A program made the translations under genes and the position numbers. From assembly GCA_051294375.1 (NCBI GenBank), contig CM119265.1, forward strand, positions 4,161,025 through 4,225,024: 64,000 nucleotides of DNA, given 5' to 3'. This DNA comes from Paraspadella gotoi (Eukaryota; Chaetognatha). Below the pieces are notes generated by a model that saw only the letters and a program-made list of their open reading frames with translations, had not been told where the DNA came from and did not search any database. Below are positions 1-11,240 of this stretch, in pieces. The number at the start of each line of letters is the position of its first letter. The stretch's first letter is position 1.

Positions 1-347
1 AATTTTTGATTGGTTTTTACTTTAACAGCAAAATAAAAGCAATTTATGAATGGAGAAATTTAATGGTAATCAAAATTTCAATTTAATTTAATGCAAAAAA
101 ACTGTTATGCTCTTTAACTCTGATTTAAACAAAAGCTGTGTAAATGACGTGCCTCCGGCACCAATGGTCGCAGCATGAACGTTTAATAATTCGTTCATTT
201 AATTCATCACCCTGACTTCGGATAATTTCTCTTACCAAATGTTTTGAATTCTAAAATAATGAGAACCATTCAACCGGATATCTAATACATCCTAGCCCAT
301 CATCTTCGTCATCCTTTACCATCAAACAACATCCCCATCTTCTCCAG

Positions 348-1584
348 ATCGTGGACTCCTCCGTCTTCCCCTTCAAACTCCAGCATTCCGTCGATCGATC
401 GTCTTCAAGGAAATCGACTCCGCGTATTCCCGTCGCCCTTCGCCCGCGCACGATTTCTTGATCTGTCGGGCAACCGGTTGACCGACATCCCGATCCAGGA
501 TCTGAAGAAGATGTCTTCGCGGACGCGAAGAGTGTGGTGAGAAGGAGGAAGAGGAGGAAGAGGAAGAGGAGGAGGAGTCTTCGTATGAAGATTTATAAGA
601 TTGATTCTTTCTTGATTTTGCCCTGGCGTGTAAAATTTTTAGTAGTATGTATGTTTCGAAATTACTAATGATTACGTTCACAAGGAATAAAACTGTTATA
701 TATAGGCGTTTTTATTATATGTAGCGTTTTCCGATCAACTTATTGTATTATAAATAAATTGCCCCTGCTCGGGATTCGAACCCGATAAATCTGGCTCAAA
801 ATTCTTATATAAAGCTTTAAATAAGAATTTTGGAGCCAGATTTATCGGTTCGAATCCCGAGCAGGGGGCATTTATTTATAATACAATAAGTGATCGGAAA
901 CGCCTACATATCTAATAACTTATATTTTGGGAAGGGAAGTCAGTGTTGTCTTCTGGAAATATGAATACTTAATATTCTCGTAATATACTTTCTCCCCTTC
1001 TCCGCAGCTTCTCGCCAACAACCTTTCGAAAGCCTCCCCGGCGGCTTCAGACTCTCACGCGCCTCCCGGACTCTCGATCTCAGCAACAACGCGATCTCTT
1101 CGTGCCCAAATGGCTCGTCGACGCTCTCCGAGCGGATCTGAAGCACGCTGCGGAGCTTTAAACTCGTCAACAACTATCTAGCCTGTCGACGAGACGAATC
1201 GGGGATGTACAACTGTGGAACTGTTGAAGGAAGACCCCGGGGTATTCGGTGAGCCGGAGGAGTCGACGAGGACGTTCGAACGACGGCGAGGGTCACGTGT
1301 TTCCAACCGCCAGAGTTGATGATGGGCGACCGCTTGGGAGGCTGAAGTTGCGTCACTGGGAGCTGCGACGAGGCGGTGGAGCGACGGACTGTTTGAGCAG
1401 GCTGAGGAGGGGACGAAGAGGAGGGAGGCGGGAGGAGGAGTAGGAGGAGGAAGCAGGAGGAGGAGGAGTGGCGCAGGAACGAGCGGAGAGCGGAAGGCGA
1501 TGGTTAAGGGAAAGTATTGAATATATCGTCCTTCGTTTTAATTACTTTAATTATTAACTCTTAATAAACCGCTTTTTAAATTGA
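348..1584 (+). pseudogene. Frame-broken copy of LRR gene exons 2 and 3
   Basis: Two segments match the LRR exons of the distal copy: 348-536 corresponds to 7517-7705 and 1018-1584 to 8189-8764. The acceptors (ctccag before 348, ctccgcag before 1018) and the donor near 537 are kept. Several one-base indels inside each segment shift the frame, for example in the linker after LCG-rich repeats and in the LRRCT region, so no continuous reading frame survives. It is either a true pseudogene copy or a correct gene read with sequencing errors. The equivalent of the upstream exon (6097-6253) would lie before the window start. Confidence 0.7.
717..911. repeat. Palindromic element with tRNA T-arm in each arm (copy 1)
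   Basis: Damaged copy of the 200-bp palindrome described at 7889-8088. The left arm begins atatgtag and the right arm ends ctacatat. Each arm carries the B-box-like GGTTCGAATCC or its complement, with a few one-base losses here. Confidence 0.75.
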
Positions 1585-1589
1585 TTAAA

Positions 1590-2165
1590 TAAGCGTAGCA
1601 AAATATTAAAATCAAGCAGAATCAAATTCGAATAGTAGTCATGAACATTTTTAATAATTTTATTTTTATTTTATTTTTCAATTATCGCATACGCCCATAT
1701 TAAACATAGTGTTCTACCATAGTGTTTACATAGTGTTCTACCATAGAAAATGCTAAAATTTTAAAATGTTTTTTCCTAATTTGGAAAGCAGATTCGAATT
1801 CCTCACGAAAGTTTATAAATCTCATCCGTGGCATAAATAAAATACGTGTATATAACGCTAATTCCTTTTTGAATGTTTGTTAATTTATCCTTGCCACTGT
1901 ATTTATTTGATTAACACTTATACTTTTCTTTTATCAACTTTATATGAGGAATCTCAATCTCGCAAATCTTGAAACAAATAATAAAAATATTTTATAACAT
2001 ATTCTGCTATAATTTCTAATTTTGAAATTTTCTAGGTAGTACTATGTATAAATATGGTGTATGCGAAAATTGATAAATTAAAAAAATACGTATCAATGCT
2101 CTTTAGTACAAGACTGTTCATAAACAAATATTCGAATTTTGATCTGCAACTTTCATTACGCCGTA
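1590..2165. repeat. Fold-back (long-TIR) element, copy in proximal duplicate
   Basis: The arms are inverted: TAAGCGTAG at the left end and its relative at the right (ttacgccgta). The internal block CGCATACGCCCATATTAA near 1687 recurs inverted as tataaatatgg-gtgtatgcg near 2046. The interior is AT-rich and non-coding. Same family as 8770-9378, 31578-32177, 39137-39754 and 43824-44435. Confidence 0.7.
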
Positions 2166-2399
2166 ATGTATATCGTAAATCAAAATGTCTGAAAGGATTT
2201 AGCAAAAGCCTTAATAAATCTACAAATAAATACGAATGTCTTAGTTTCTTTTTCATAAACTCTTTGAGTAGTTAATTAGATTATAAAAAAATGATTCATT
2301 CATTTGTTTGTTCATTCATTCCTTCATTCCATTCATATTTATTTTGGCTCTCTCTCTCTCTCTCTTGCCATGAGCGGAGTCCACTGAGAAAAAATTGAC

Positions 2400-2622
2400 A
2401 TGAAGGCATCAAAAAGTTCATGAAGTTCTCCAACGAACCCGAAATCAAGCAGTACTTGATGCGATCGGACGGGATAAGTTATCAGCCACTATTGAACGAA
2501 AGCTTCAAAGAAGAGAATTTTTAACCTTGTAAAGCACACAGAAGTTTTCAGAGAATATATTGCAAAAATAAGGAAAGGAGAACGCACATCAACATCAATC
2601 TATTCTAGACTCAATTTTATGA
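2400..2622 (+). pseudogene. Frame-broken copy of the 73-codon ORF at 9613
   Basis: Nearly identical to 9613-9834, but one-base indels (after the ATG, in the cgaaccc run and near gcttcaaag) break the reading frame. No function is recognised. Confidence 0.4.
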
Positions 2623-3643
2623 GAAGGCAATATTGATATTAGGGAATGCCTCTTATGTGTTATTTTAAGATGAATCATTGTTGCGTCGCACCTCATTAGT
2701 AATTACTGAGAATTAGTTTTATGAGTTTCTATTTTTTATTTCCTTTTTTGAATACTAATATATTTAGTATATACATACTCTGAAAAGGTATCCTAACCGG
2801 AAGTAAAGTCACGAGAAAGCGGGAAAATATATATTGACGTCAGGAAAATCTGTCGAGCGACAAATCACGAGGGTAGAAAAGGGAGAAACTAGTAGGAGAA
2901 GAAAGAAAGGTGAACTGAATCTCGTGAACGCGCCCCGAATCCTGGGAGGAGGATGAAGAGGAGGTGAATGAGAAGGAGAGGGGTAATAGACCCGCGTCTG
3001 TCCTATTATCTTTTATACTGGGCCCCTCTCTTGACTCAAGATGGCGTATCAGGCCTGAATGGCGTGAGACGTCATCGTGGTGGTGCGTAGGAGAATGCCT
3101 AACCATGCTGAGATCGTGAATATGAGTGAGGGGATAAAGAAGAGAATGGGTTTGGGTAGGGGTACAGGTCATCAGATAAAACAAATCAAATTGGAGGGGG
3201 CCACAATCTTAATAAGAAACAGTGGGTTGGCGATGATATTTGAAGCAAGGTGATTAAGTTGTATTTGTTTGTGGTGATAATTCGGCGATGTGGGTGGGGG
3301 AGAACTTAAAAAACAAGACAGATGGAGTCGGAGAATGGTGATATATCATGGTGATTAATATTGGTGATTAGTTTCAATTCATTTGTTAGATGTATTGATG
3401 ATTATTGTAATTTACAATTTCACAGATGTCTAAGGTTCAACTTCATTTTTGATTGCTAAAGTCACTTCTACTATTGAGGAGGCATTGAATTATTACAATG
3501 GCTATTTCCCAGCTCATTTAATGATACTGGTTCCCCAAACAATATAAGCAAAATATTTTTCTGTACTCCTAATCACTATCTCACGTCTAAATATCCTTGT
3601 TTGTTCACTCAAATAAAATTTATGTTCCCCAGTGCGCCACTCT

Positions 3644-3750
3644 AATGTATAAATATGGGCGTATGCGAAAATTTAAAAAAAAAATTATTTAAAAATGTTC
3701 ATGTTCGAATTTTGCATTCTACTTGATTATAATTTTTTGTACGCTTTAAT
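3644..3750 (-). repeat. Solo arm of fold-back element (copy 1)
   Basis: A single arm of the fold-back family, without its partner: tataaatatgggcgtatgcg at one side and gtacgctttaat at the other. Its reverse complement matches the left arm at 8770-8900. Duplicated at 10869-10974. Confidence 0.6.
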
Positions 3751-3814
3751 GTTCATTATTCAATACCAACGTATCACGACAATCAACGGTGAAGCTTGGT
3801 ATCGTGACACTCAC

Positions 3815-4007
3815 AAATGGCGGCCTTAATCCGCAGCCGCCGCCGTCGCGCGCCGCCGCCGTAGATCTCTTCCCTCTCCCAGATGCTCATCCATCTCTGC
3901 CAACCGCAAAAGCGAATCCCGGATGTTGTCGTCCAAATTACGTTTGCGTCCTTCCGATTTTGCCATTCCTGTAATGCCATCTTCGTTGCCATATTCGAAG
4001 GTGGCAT
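3815..4007 (-). pseudogene. Copy 1 of putative minus-strand exon (see 11042-11240)
   Basis: GC-rich island equivalent to 11042-11240. On the minus strand an ATG at 4007 opens a frame running to a consensus donor (GTGAGT) at 3814. One-base differences between the copies leave two different minus-strand frames open over part of it, so neither copy can be trusted as the true sequence. Confidence 0.2.
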
Positions 4008-4817
4008 TTTCCAAAGCGCCCGTCCGATATTTGGAAAGTATGATTATCGGATTTTCAATTCAGGGAGCAACATGTAATTATCACTTTTAAGTAACCATGT
4101 TTTTTTCTTTCTTTTTTTTGCAATATTGCGACTAGTTTCCATTTTATTGCCTAAAAACCAATTTTAGTTAAGTATTTATGACATATTTTTCCCTCTAAGC
4201 TCATTAATTTCCCATCAATTTTTTATATTATCTTGTTCTTTTTTCATACGACATGATGCCTTTTGCTTTTTTTTTTTTCGGTCATTTTTTTCCTAATTTT
4301 CCGCCCTCTGTTTACGTTTCGCCGTTACCAATTTTACTGTCATATTTTTCATTTTTCTGGGTCAAAATCAACTCTTCAGGTTCATTGACCTTTTTCTTTC
4401 CCTCTTCCATTTTTCACGACAAATGACTCCCGTTTTCCTTGATCAAAAATAGGTTTCAACACCCTAGTGGTTGCTCTCTTGAAGGATTTCTGGCACACCT
4501 TTGACAAGATCATTGATTGCATCCTTTTTTATGCCTACCCGTATTGTGCCAAGATGTACTACCGGCAACGGGGGACATGTATGATGCCTAAGGTATTTCC
4601 GACACGGCCCTCAGGGCTTTGAACCTCAAGTAACCACCCCATGTCACCTGCGTGTCTTATGCCGACACCATCACACTTCTAACCAGCCGTGACCGTGAGG
4701 GATTGAATCCGGATCTCATGGTTGATGAACGTACTTAGATCTGTTCAAGCTAATGGGACGAGCTGAGATTACACAGCTATGCGGGAGGCAAAGTAGATTC
4801 GCCACACTACTATAATT

Positions 4818-5102
4818 TTGAATTTTTTGGCACACCCTAATTTCCCCCCCGTTAACTCTCGCCGTGATCCGATTTCCATCGAACAATTTCCGTTCGTTCG
4901 ATTTCGCGCTGACGCAACTTTTTGTTTTCTCGCTCACCTTTCCACCGCGTCGCGTCTGCAGCATTTTAGTGCAGCATCGACGGCAGCTGCATCCGCTGCA
5001 GAATTTGCCACCGCGGTCGCCGGTTACGTCGAATCTGACTCTCGTTCTACCAAACGTCAAAAACGAAAAATTCGATCTAAAATTTATTTAAACAAATATT
5101 AA
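4818..5102 (+). CDS. Unrecognised open segment, possibly coding
   Basis: A GC-richer patch, open on the + strand, with an Ala/Ser-rich stretch (STAAASAAEFATAVAGYV) followed by a basic tail (TKRQKRKIR). The same DNA occurs at 12064-12350, where one-base indels change the frame. No domain is recognised, there is no convincing start, and the minus strand is also open. Reported only because base composition differs sharply from its surroundings. Confidence 0.15.
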   Translation: MNFLAHPNFPPVNSRRDPISIEQFPFVRFRADATFCFLAHLSTASRLQHFSAASTAAASAAEFATAVAGYVESDSRSTKRQKRKIRSKIYLNKY

Positions 5103-5546
5103 AATCAGTTAAAAAATATATAATATTTATCAGAATTATTTTATTAGCAGTTTTTTTATTGTTTTTAGCTGAACATTCTCGCATGATAATATTCATCATT
5201 TCTTGTATTAAAAATGAATCGGTCTCCAACCCTCTCCATCTCTACCTTTCTAATGAATCCAGTCTCCACCCTCTCCATCTCTATCTTTCTAAACTTTTAG
5301 CTTCTTATTTATTTGTTTACTCTTTCCGTTTGTTTATGTTTTCGTCGATTGATTTCGGCCACCCGACGCTTTATTAGAATATTCGTCGCCAGCCTCTTTC
5401 TCTCTCTCTGTTCTCATTTCTCTCTCTCCGTCTCTCTCTCTTTTGTTTATTTATTCATCCACGTTCGACTTTCCTCCCATCACACGAGGCTGTTTTTAAG
5501 TTCTTTGAAATGATATTCTCAGGAGATAAAATAGTCTTCGTGAGAC

Positions 5547-6096
5547 AGATCTCTCTCTGACTCAATATAGATTCAGAAACTTTCTGATTTTTTAAAAATT
5601 AAATAAGTTTTTGAGTAGATATCTTTAATTAAAAATGTCATATATTTTTTTCCTAGATAGTAAGCAGTCCCTGAGCTTCACATCAGGCTGTACATCGTGT
5701 TACAGGTGCGTTAAGCGCCCCATCCCTCTTAACTGCTAAGCGACCACCGGGCTAGAACCCTGGACCTTTGGGTTTTTTGTCGTAGGTAGATATTATAACA
5801 GTAATTAATTCCTCCCAGCTAGACCAGCCTAAATAAACTGATTCTCTGGCCAGTTGGCAATTTTCATCTCTAAATCTAAATCTCTAAATCTCATCTCTAA
5901 ATCTAAATCTAAATCACAATTCTCATCTTTAAATCTAAATCTCTAAATCCAATGTCCAAAGTTCTTCAATTTCAACTTATCTCAATCCAAATTTCTCTTG
6001 CCCCCCAAAAATACTACTCCAACCACAACACATAACTTGGCTAAAGTCCACTCTCTTTCCCAACCGCCAAACCCTTTCTCCCTCCCCCCTCGACAG
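5547..6096. other. Gene-free spacer with degenerate (TCTAAA)n
   Basis: No coding signal. Bases 5640-5800 resemble a short interspersed repeat (cttaactgctaagcgacc, gctagaaccctgg), but no A-box/B-box order can be fitted. Bases 5865-5955 are a degenerate (TCTAAA)n array. The last 15 bases form the pyrimidine tract of the LRR exon acceptor. Confidence 0.5.
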
Positions 6097-6253
6097 ATTC
6101 CTCCGCAAAATTGAGGAAGACGCTTTGGCGTCGCAGGCTGCGACGCTGACGGCGCTGCGGATGGAGGGAACCGGGTTAGCCGCAGTGCCAACGGGCGCCT
6201 TGATGAAGCTGGACTCTCTGAAGGAGTTTGACTTTTCGCGACACAAAATCGAG
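6097..6253 (+). CDS. LRR gene exon (first visible)
   Basis: Acceptor cccctcgacag before 6097; donor gtgagg at 6254. The first base completes a split codon and the exon ends on a codon boundary. It encodes about two LRRs (LTALRMEGTGLAAVP and LKEFDFSRHKIE). Asn of the second repeat is replaced by His. No copy exists in the proximal duplicate as far as the window shows. Confidence 0.7.
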
Positions 6254-8764
6254 GTGAGGAGTGGATGTGTTTGGGCGAGCTGTCTGTATAAGATACAATG
6301 AAAAATGGCGTAACGTTACGGTCCACGCATAAAAAAAATTCACTGTTCAATATTATTTTTTTTTTTTTGAAACGTTATAGTTTCATATGTTGTTATACAA
6401 AAACAATGCAAAACTTTTTTTTGTTTTTAGATATGACTGAATATAGGGTGAAGATGATAAATTCTTTTAAAAAGTTACTTATTCATATTTATTCATAGAA
6501 TTGTAATAGAAAAAAAAATAATATTACCAATAGTTAGTGTTATGTCCCAAATAGATGAAAAAAAAACCTTATTTAAAATTCGATCGGGAAGTGGGTAACT
6601 AAGGCTTACCAATGGATCCTCCACGCGATTTGTTTCTCTCAAATTAATTTTTTTATTTAATACATTTGAAGAGAAAAAAAGAAAATTCGGAATGCAGGTT
6701 GCCAGAAAGGGTACAGATAATCTGGACATACTGACATGATAAATCATGACCTTTTATATCTTGTGAAATGGGGGCAGTAAAGAAATATAAAAAAATTCGA
6801 TCATTAAGTCAGTCAATGAACCCTTTCCAATGGGCTATTACGATAAATATTTTTTCTAAATAAAAATGGATGATAAATAATAGAATTAAATTCCTTGTTA
6901 TATTTAAAAGAAAATTATCAATACAATTTAACACAATGATGTCTTGTTTTGTCAAATATGTTGCCAGCTATATAATTTTTTAAAATTTTATCATGATAAA
7001 CAAGCAGTGTGTCAAGCTTTTTGTTTGCAGTTGAAGATAATGAAAAATGACGATTTTTTTTTCACAGACAAGAAGGTAGACATCCAGACTGTTTATATCA
7101 AGCTGAAAACATTTTTATATTTATCATTTTTCTTATTTAAAAAGAAATTTTATCACGCTACTACATAAATTTTTGATTGGTTTTTACTTTAACAGAAAAA
7201 TAAAAGCAATTTTATGAAATGGAGAAAATTTAATGGTAATCAAAATTTAATTTAATTTAATGCAAAAAACTGTTATGCTTTTAACTCTGATTTAAACAAA
7301 AGCTGTGTAAATGACGTGCCTCCGGCACCAATGGTCGCAGATGAACGTTTAATAATTCGTTCATTTAATTCATCACCCTGACTTCGGATAATTTCTCTTA
7401 CCAAATGTTTTGAATTCTAAAATAATGAGAACCATTCAACCGAGATATCTAAATACATCCTCCCCATCATCTTCGTCATCCTTTACCATCAAAACAACAT
7501 CCCCATCTTCCTCCAGATCGTGGACTCCTCCGTCTTCCCCATCAAACTCCAGCATTCCGTCGATCGGATCGTCTTCAAGGGAAATCGACTCCGCGTATTC
7601 CCGTCGCCCTTCGCCCGCGCACGATTTCTTGATCTGTCGGGCAACCGGTTGACCGACATCCCGATCCAGGATCTGAAGAAGATGTCTTCGCGGACGGAAG
7701 AGTTGGTGAGAAGGAGGAAGAGGAGGAAGAGGAAGAGGAGGAGGAGTCTTCGTATGAAGATTTTAATAAGAATTTGCTTTTTCTTGATTTTGCCCTGGCG
7801 TGTAAAATATTTTAGTAGTATGTATGTTTCGAATTACTAATGATTACGTTCACAAGGAATAAAACTGTTATATATAGGCGTTTTTATTATATGTAGGCGT
7901 TTCCGATCAACTTATTGTATTATAAATAAATTGCCCCCTGCTCGGGATTCGAACCCGATAAATCTGGCTCCAAAATTCTTATATAAAGCTTTAAATAAGA
8001 ATTTTGGAGCCAGATTTATCGGGTTCGAATCCCGAGCAGGGGGCAATTTATTTATAATACAATAAGTTGATCGGAAACGCCTACATATCTAATAACTTAT
8101 TTTGGGAAGGGGAAGTCAGTGTTGTCTTCTGGAAATACTGAATACTTAATAATTCTCGTAATATTACTTTCTTCCCCCTTCTCCGCAGCTTCTCGCCAAC
8201 AACCTCTTCGAAAGCCTCCCCGGCGGCCTTCAGACTCTCACGCGCCTCCGGACTCTCGATCTCAGCAACAACCGGATCTCTTCGGTGCCCAAATGGCTCG
8301 TCGACGCTCTCCGAGCGGATCTGAAGCACCTGCGGAGCTTTAAACTCGTCAACAACTATCTAGCCTGTCGACGAGACGATCCGGGGATGTACAAACTGTG
8401 GAACTGGTTGAAGGAAGACCCCGGGGTATTCGGTGAGCCGGAGGAGTCGACGAGGACGTCGAACGACGGCGAGAGGGTCACGTGTTTCCAACCGCCAGAG
8501 TTGATGGGGCGACCGCTTGGGGAGCTGAAGTTGCGTCACTGGAGCTGCGACGAGGCGGTGGAGCGACGGCTGTTTGAGCAGGCTGAGGAGGGGACGAAGA
8601 GGAGGGAGGCGGGAGGAGGAGTAGGAGGAGGAGCAGGAGGAGGAGGAGTGGCGCAGGAACGAGCGGAGAGCGGAAGCGAGATGGTTAAGGGAAAGTTTGA
8701 ATATATCGTCTTCGTTTTAATTACTTTAATTATTAACTCTTTAATAAACCGCTTTTTAAATTGA
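6097..8764 (+). CDS. Leucine-rich-repeat protein, 3' part of gene (three exons)
   Basis: Three exons join in frame: 6097-6253, 7517-7705 and 8189-8764, about 306 codons, missing the 5' end. All have AG acceptors and GTGAG-type donors. The product has about seven LRRs, including LDLSGNRLTDIP and LRTLDLSNNRISSVP, followed by a C-terminal LRR cap (NNYLAC, WNWL, VTCFQPPELMG, HWSCDE) that lacks one of the usual four cysteines. A Glu/Gly-rich linker and a hydrophobic tail (FEYIVFVLITLIINSLI) follow, which would suit a membrane-anchored extracellular LRR protein. However, base composition drops sharply after 8690 at a possible donor (atg/gttaag), so the tail may be read-through into an intron. An AATAAA lies near 8743. 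LRR proteins bind protein partners; this one's ligand cannot be told. The exact family is not recognised. Confidence 0.7.
7889..8088. repeat. 200-bp near-perfect palindrome with a tRNA T-arm in each arm
   Basis: The left arm (from atatgtaggcg) and the right arm (to cgcctacatat) are almost exact reverse complements, centred on an AAGCTT near 7988. Each arm contains a CGGG-TTCGAAT-CCCG stem-loop, which is the T-arm of a tRNA and includes the Pol III B box GGTTCGAATCC, followed by agcaggggg-ca like an acceptor 3' strand. No D-arm or A box is present, so it is not a tRNA gene. It sits in the LRR intron 7706-8188. Best described as a fold-back or MITE-like element that captured a tRNA 3' half. Confidence 0.8.
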
Positions 8765-8769
8765 TTAAA

Positions 8770-9378
8770 TAAGCGTAGCAAAAATATTAAAATCAAGCAG
8801 AATCAAAATTCGAATAGTAGATCATGAACATTTTTAAATAATTTTTATTTTTATTTTTATTTTTCAATTATCGCATACGCCCATATTAATACATAGTGTT
8901 CTACCATAGTGTTTACATAGTGTTCTACCATAGAAAATGCTAAAATTTTAAAATGTTTTTTCCTAATTTGGAAAGCAGATTCGAATTCCTCACGAAAAGT
9001 TTATAAAAGGAAATATAACTCTTTTTAGAAATTTATTTCATTAAGTGGGTCAAAATCATAAAAACTGTTATAGTTAACCTATAATTTAAATTTAGTATAG
9101 AAAATATAGTTTTTTTTAATTTTTAGCAAACTTAATGAAATAATTTTTGATTAAAACTTATATTTTCTTTTATCAACTTTTAATGAGGAATTCGAATCTG
9201 AAACTAAAAAAAATAAACTATTTTTAAATTTTGAAATTTTCTATGGTAAGTACTATGTATAAATATGGGTGTATGCGAAAATTGATAAATTAAAAAAAAT
9301 ACGTATCAATGCTCTTTAGTACAAGACTGTTCATAAACAAATATTCGAATTTTGATCTGCAACTTTCATTACGCCGTA
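8770..9378. repeat. Fold-back (long-TIR) element downstream of LRR exon
   Basis: Inverted arms of about 280 bp with AT-rich interior. Outer ends: TAAGCGTAG and ttacgccgta. Inner matched blocks: cgcatacgcccatatt (8874) with aatatgggtgtatgcg (9263), and gattcgaattcctc (8979) with gaggaattcgaatc (9184). No coding capacity. Confidence 0.75.
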
Positions 9379-9612
9379 ATGTATATCGTAAATCAAAATG
9401 TCTGAAAGGATTCTGCAAAAGCCTTAATAAATCTACAAATAAATACGAATGTCTTAGTTTCTTTTTTCATAAACTCTTTGAGTAGTTAATGTAGAATTAT
9501 AAAAAAATGATTCATTCATTTGTTTGTTCATTCATTCCTTCATTCATTCATATTTTTTGGCTCTCTCTCTCTCTCTCTTGCCATGAGCGGAGTCCACTGA
9601 GAAAAAATTGAC

Positions 9613-9834
9613 ATGAAAGGCATCAAAAAGTTCATGAAAGTTCTCCAACGAACCGAAAATCAAGCAGTACTTGATGCGATCGGACGGGATAAGTTATCAG
9701 CCACTTTGAACGAAAGCTCAAAGAAGAGAATTTTTAACCTTGTAAAGCACACAGAAGTTTTCAGAGAATATATTGCAAAAATAAGGAAAAGGGACGCACA
9801 TCAACATCAATCTATTCTAGACTCAATTTTATGA
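9613..9834 (+). CDS. 73-codon ORF of unknown function
   Basis: An intact ATG-to-TGA frame in AT-rich DNA. An in-frame TGA lies 12 bases before the ATG, so it is either a tiny ORF or an exon entered at the preceding cactgag acceptor-like site. The product would be charged and mostly helical (for example LDAIGRDKLSATL, LVKHTEVFREYIAKI). No family is recognised. The duplicate at 2400-2622 is frame-broken. It could be a remnant of a mobile element. Confidence 0.25.
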   Translation: MKGIKKFMKVLQRTENQAVLDAIGRDKLSATLNESSKKRIFNLVKHTEVFREYIAKIRKRDAHQHQSILDSIL

Positions 9835-10008
9835 GAAGGCAATATTGATATTAGGGAATGCCTTATGTGTTATTTTAAGATGAATCATTGTTGCGTCGCA
9901 CCTCATTAGTAATTACTTGAGAATTAAGTATTTATGGAGTTTCTATTTTTTATTTCCTTTTTTGAATACTAATATTTTAGTATATACATACTCTGAAAAG
10001 GTATCCTA

Positions 10009-10290
10009 ACCGGAAGTAAAGTCACGAGAAAGCGGGAAAATATATATTGACGTCAGGAAAATCTGTACGGCGACAAAATCACGAGGGTAGAAAAGGGGAG
10101 AAACTAGTAGGAGAAGAAAGAAAGGTGAACTGAATCTCGTGAACGCGGCCCCGAATCCCTGGGAGGAGGATGAAGAGGAGGTGAATGAGAAGGAGAGGGG
10201 TAATAGACCCGCGTCTGTCTATTATCTTTTATACTGGGCCCCTCTCTTGACTCAAGATGGCGTATCAGGCCTTGAATGGCGTGAGACGTC
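10009..10290. promoter_or_regulatory. Cluster of promoter-type motifs
   Basis: Within 280 bp: an ETS-type ACCGGAAGT (10009-10017), a full CRE TGACGTCA (10048-10055), a YY1-like AAGATGGCG (10254-10262) and a second CRE-like GACGTCAT (about 10287). GC content is higher than in the flanks. The same cluster is present in copy 1 near 2790-3080. No clear first exon follows, so direction is unknown. Confidence 0.3.
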
Positions 10291-10868
10291 ATCGTGGTGG
10301 TGCGTAGTGAGAATGCCTAACCATGCTGAGATCGTGAATATGAGGAGGGGATAAAGAAGAGAATGGGTTTGGGTAGGGGGTACAGGTCATCAGATAAAAC
10401 AAATCAAATTGGAGGGGGGCCACAATCTTAATAAGAAACAGGTGGGGTTGGCGATGATATTTGAAGCAAGGTGATTAAAGTTTGTATTTGTTTGTGGTGA
10501 TAATTCGGCGATGTGGGTGAGGGGGAGAACTTAAAAAACAAGACGATGGAGTCGGAGTGGTGATATATCATGGTGATTAATATTGGTGATTAGTTTCAAT
10601 TCATTTGTTAGATGATATTGATGATTATTGTAATTTACAATTTCACAGTGTCTAAGGTTCAACTTCATGTTTTGATTGCTAAAAGTCACTTCTACTATTG
10701 AGGAGGCATGAATTATTACAATGGCTATTTTCCCAGCATCATTAATGATACTGTTCCCCAAACAATATAAGCAAAATATTTTTTGTACTCCTTAATCATA
10801 CTATCTCACGTCTAAATATCCTTGTTTGTTCACTCAAATAAAATTTATGTTCCCCAGTGCGCCACTCT

Positions 10869-10974
10869 AATGTATAAATATGGGCGTATGCGAAAATTTA
10901 AAAAAAAAATTATTTAAAAATGTTCATGGTTCGAATTTTGATTCTACTTGATTATAATATTTTTGTACGCTTTA
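10869..10974 (-). repeat. Solo arm of fold-back element (copy 2)
   Basis: Same arm as at 3644-3750; its reverse complement aligns with 8770-8900, including aatcaagyagaatcaaaattcga. No partner arm lies nearby. Confidence 0.6.
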
Positions 10975-11041
10975 ATGTTCATTATTCAATTACCAACGTA
11001 TCACGACAATCAACGGTGAAGCTTCGTATCGTGACACTCAC

Positions 11042-11240
11042 AAATGGCGGCCTTAATCCGCAGCCGCCGCCGTCGCCGCCGCCGCCGCCGTAGATCTCTT
11101 CCCCTCTCCCAGATGCTCATCCATCTCTGCCAACCGCAAAAGCGAATCCCGGATGTTGTCGTCCCAAAATTACGTCTTGCGTCCTTCCGATTTTGCCATT
11201 CCTGTAATGCCATCTTCGTTGCCATATTCGAAGGTGGCAT
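11042..11240 (-). CDS. Putative minus-strand exon in a GC island
   Basis: On the minus strand, an ATG at 11240 opens a frame (MPPSNMATKMALQEWQNR at its start) ending at a consensus donor ATTT/GTGAGTG at 11041, which would make it a first exon. A second minus frame (ENATFEYGNEDGITGMAKSE) is also open over half of it. On the + strand ATGGCGGCC at 11044 is a good YY1-type initiator and begins an Arg-rich frame from a CGC repeat. Copy 1 differs by one-base indels, so the true frame is undecided. No family is recognised. Confidence 0.25.

Larger units (their letters stand above)
1..5546. repeat. Proximal copy of 5.6-kb tandem duplication (LRR locus)
   Basis: Bases 1-5546 repeat almost collinearly at 7166-12790. 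The match ends at the phrase cttcgtgagacaga (about 5546 and 12790), beyond which the sequences diverge. Differences are overwhelmingly one-base insertions and deletions, many in homopolymers, rather than substitutions. This copy is the more damaged one: LRR exons open in the distal copy are frame-broken here. The left edge is cut by the window, so the unit may be longer. It could be a recent tandem duplication or an uncollapsed or poorly polished haplotype; the indel spectrum favours the second. Confidence 0.9.

Noticed and set aside
717-911. Functional tRNA gene
   Set aside because: Only the T-arm half is present, in inverted duplicate; no D-arm, anticodon arm or A box.
5865-5955. Telomere-like repeat
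   Set aside because: The (TCTAAA)n array is degenerate and short; it is not TTAGGG or TTAGG.
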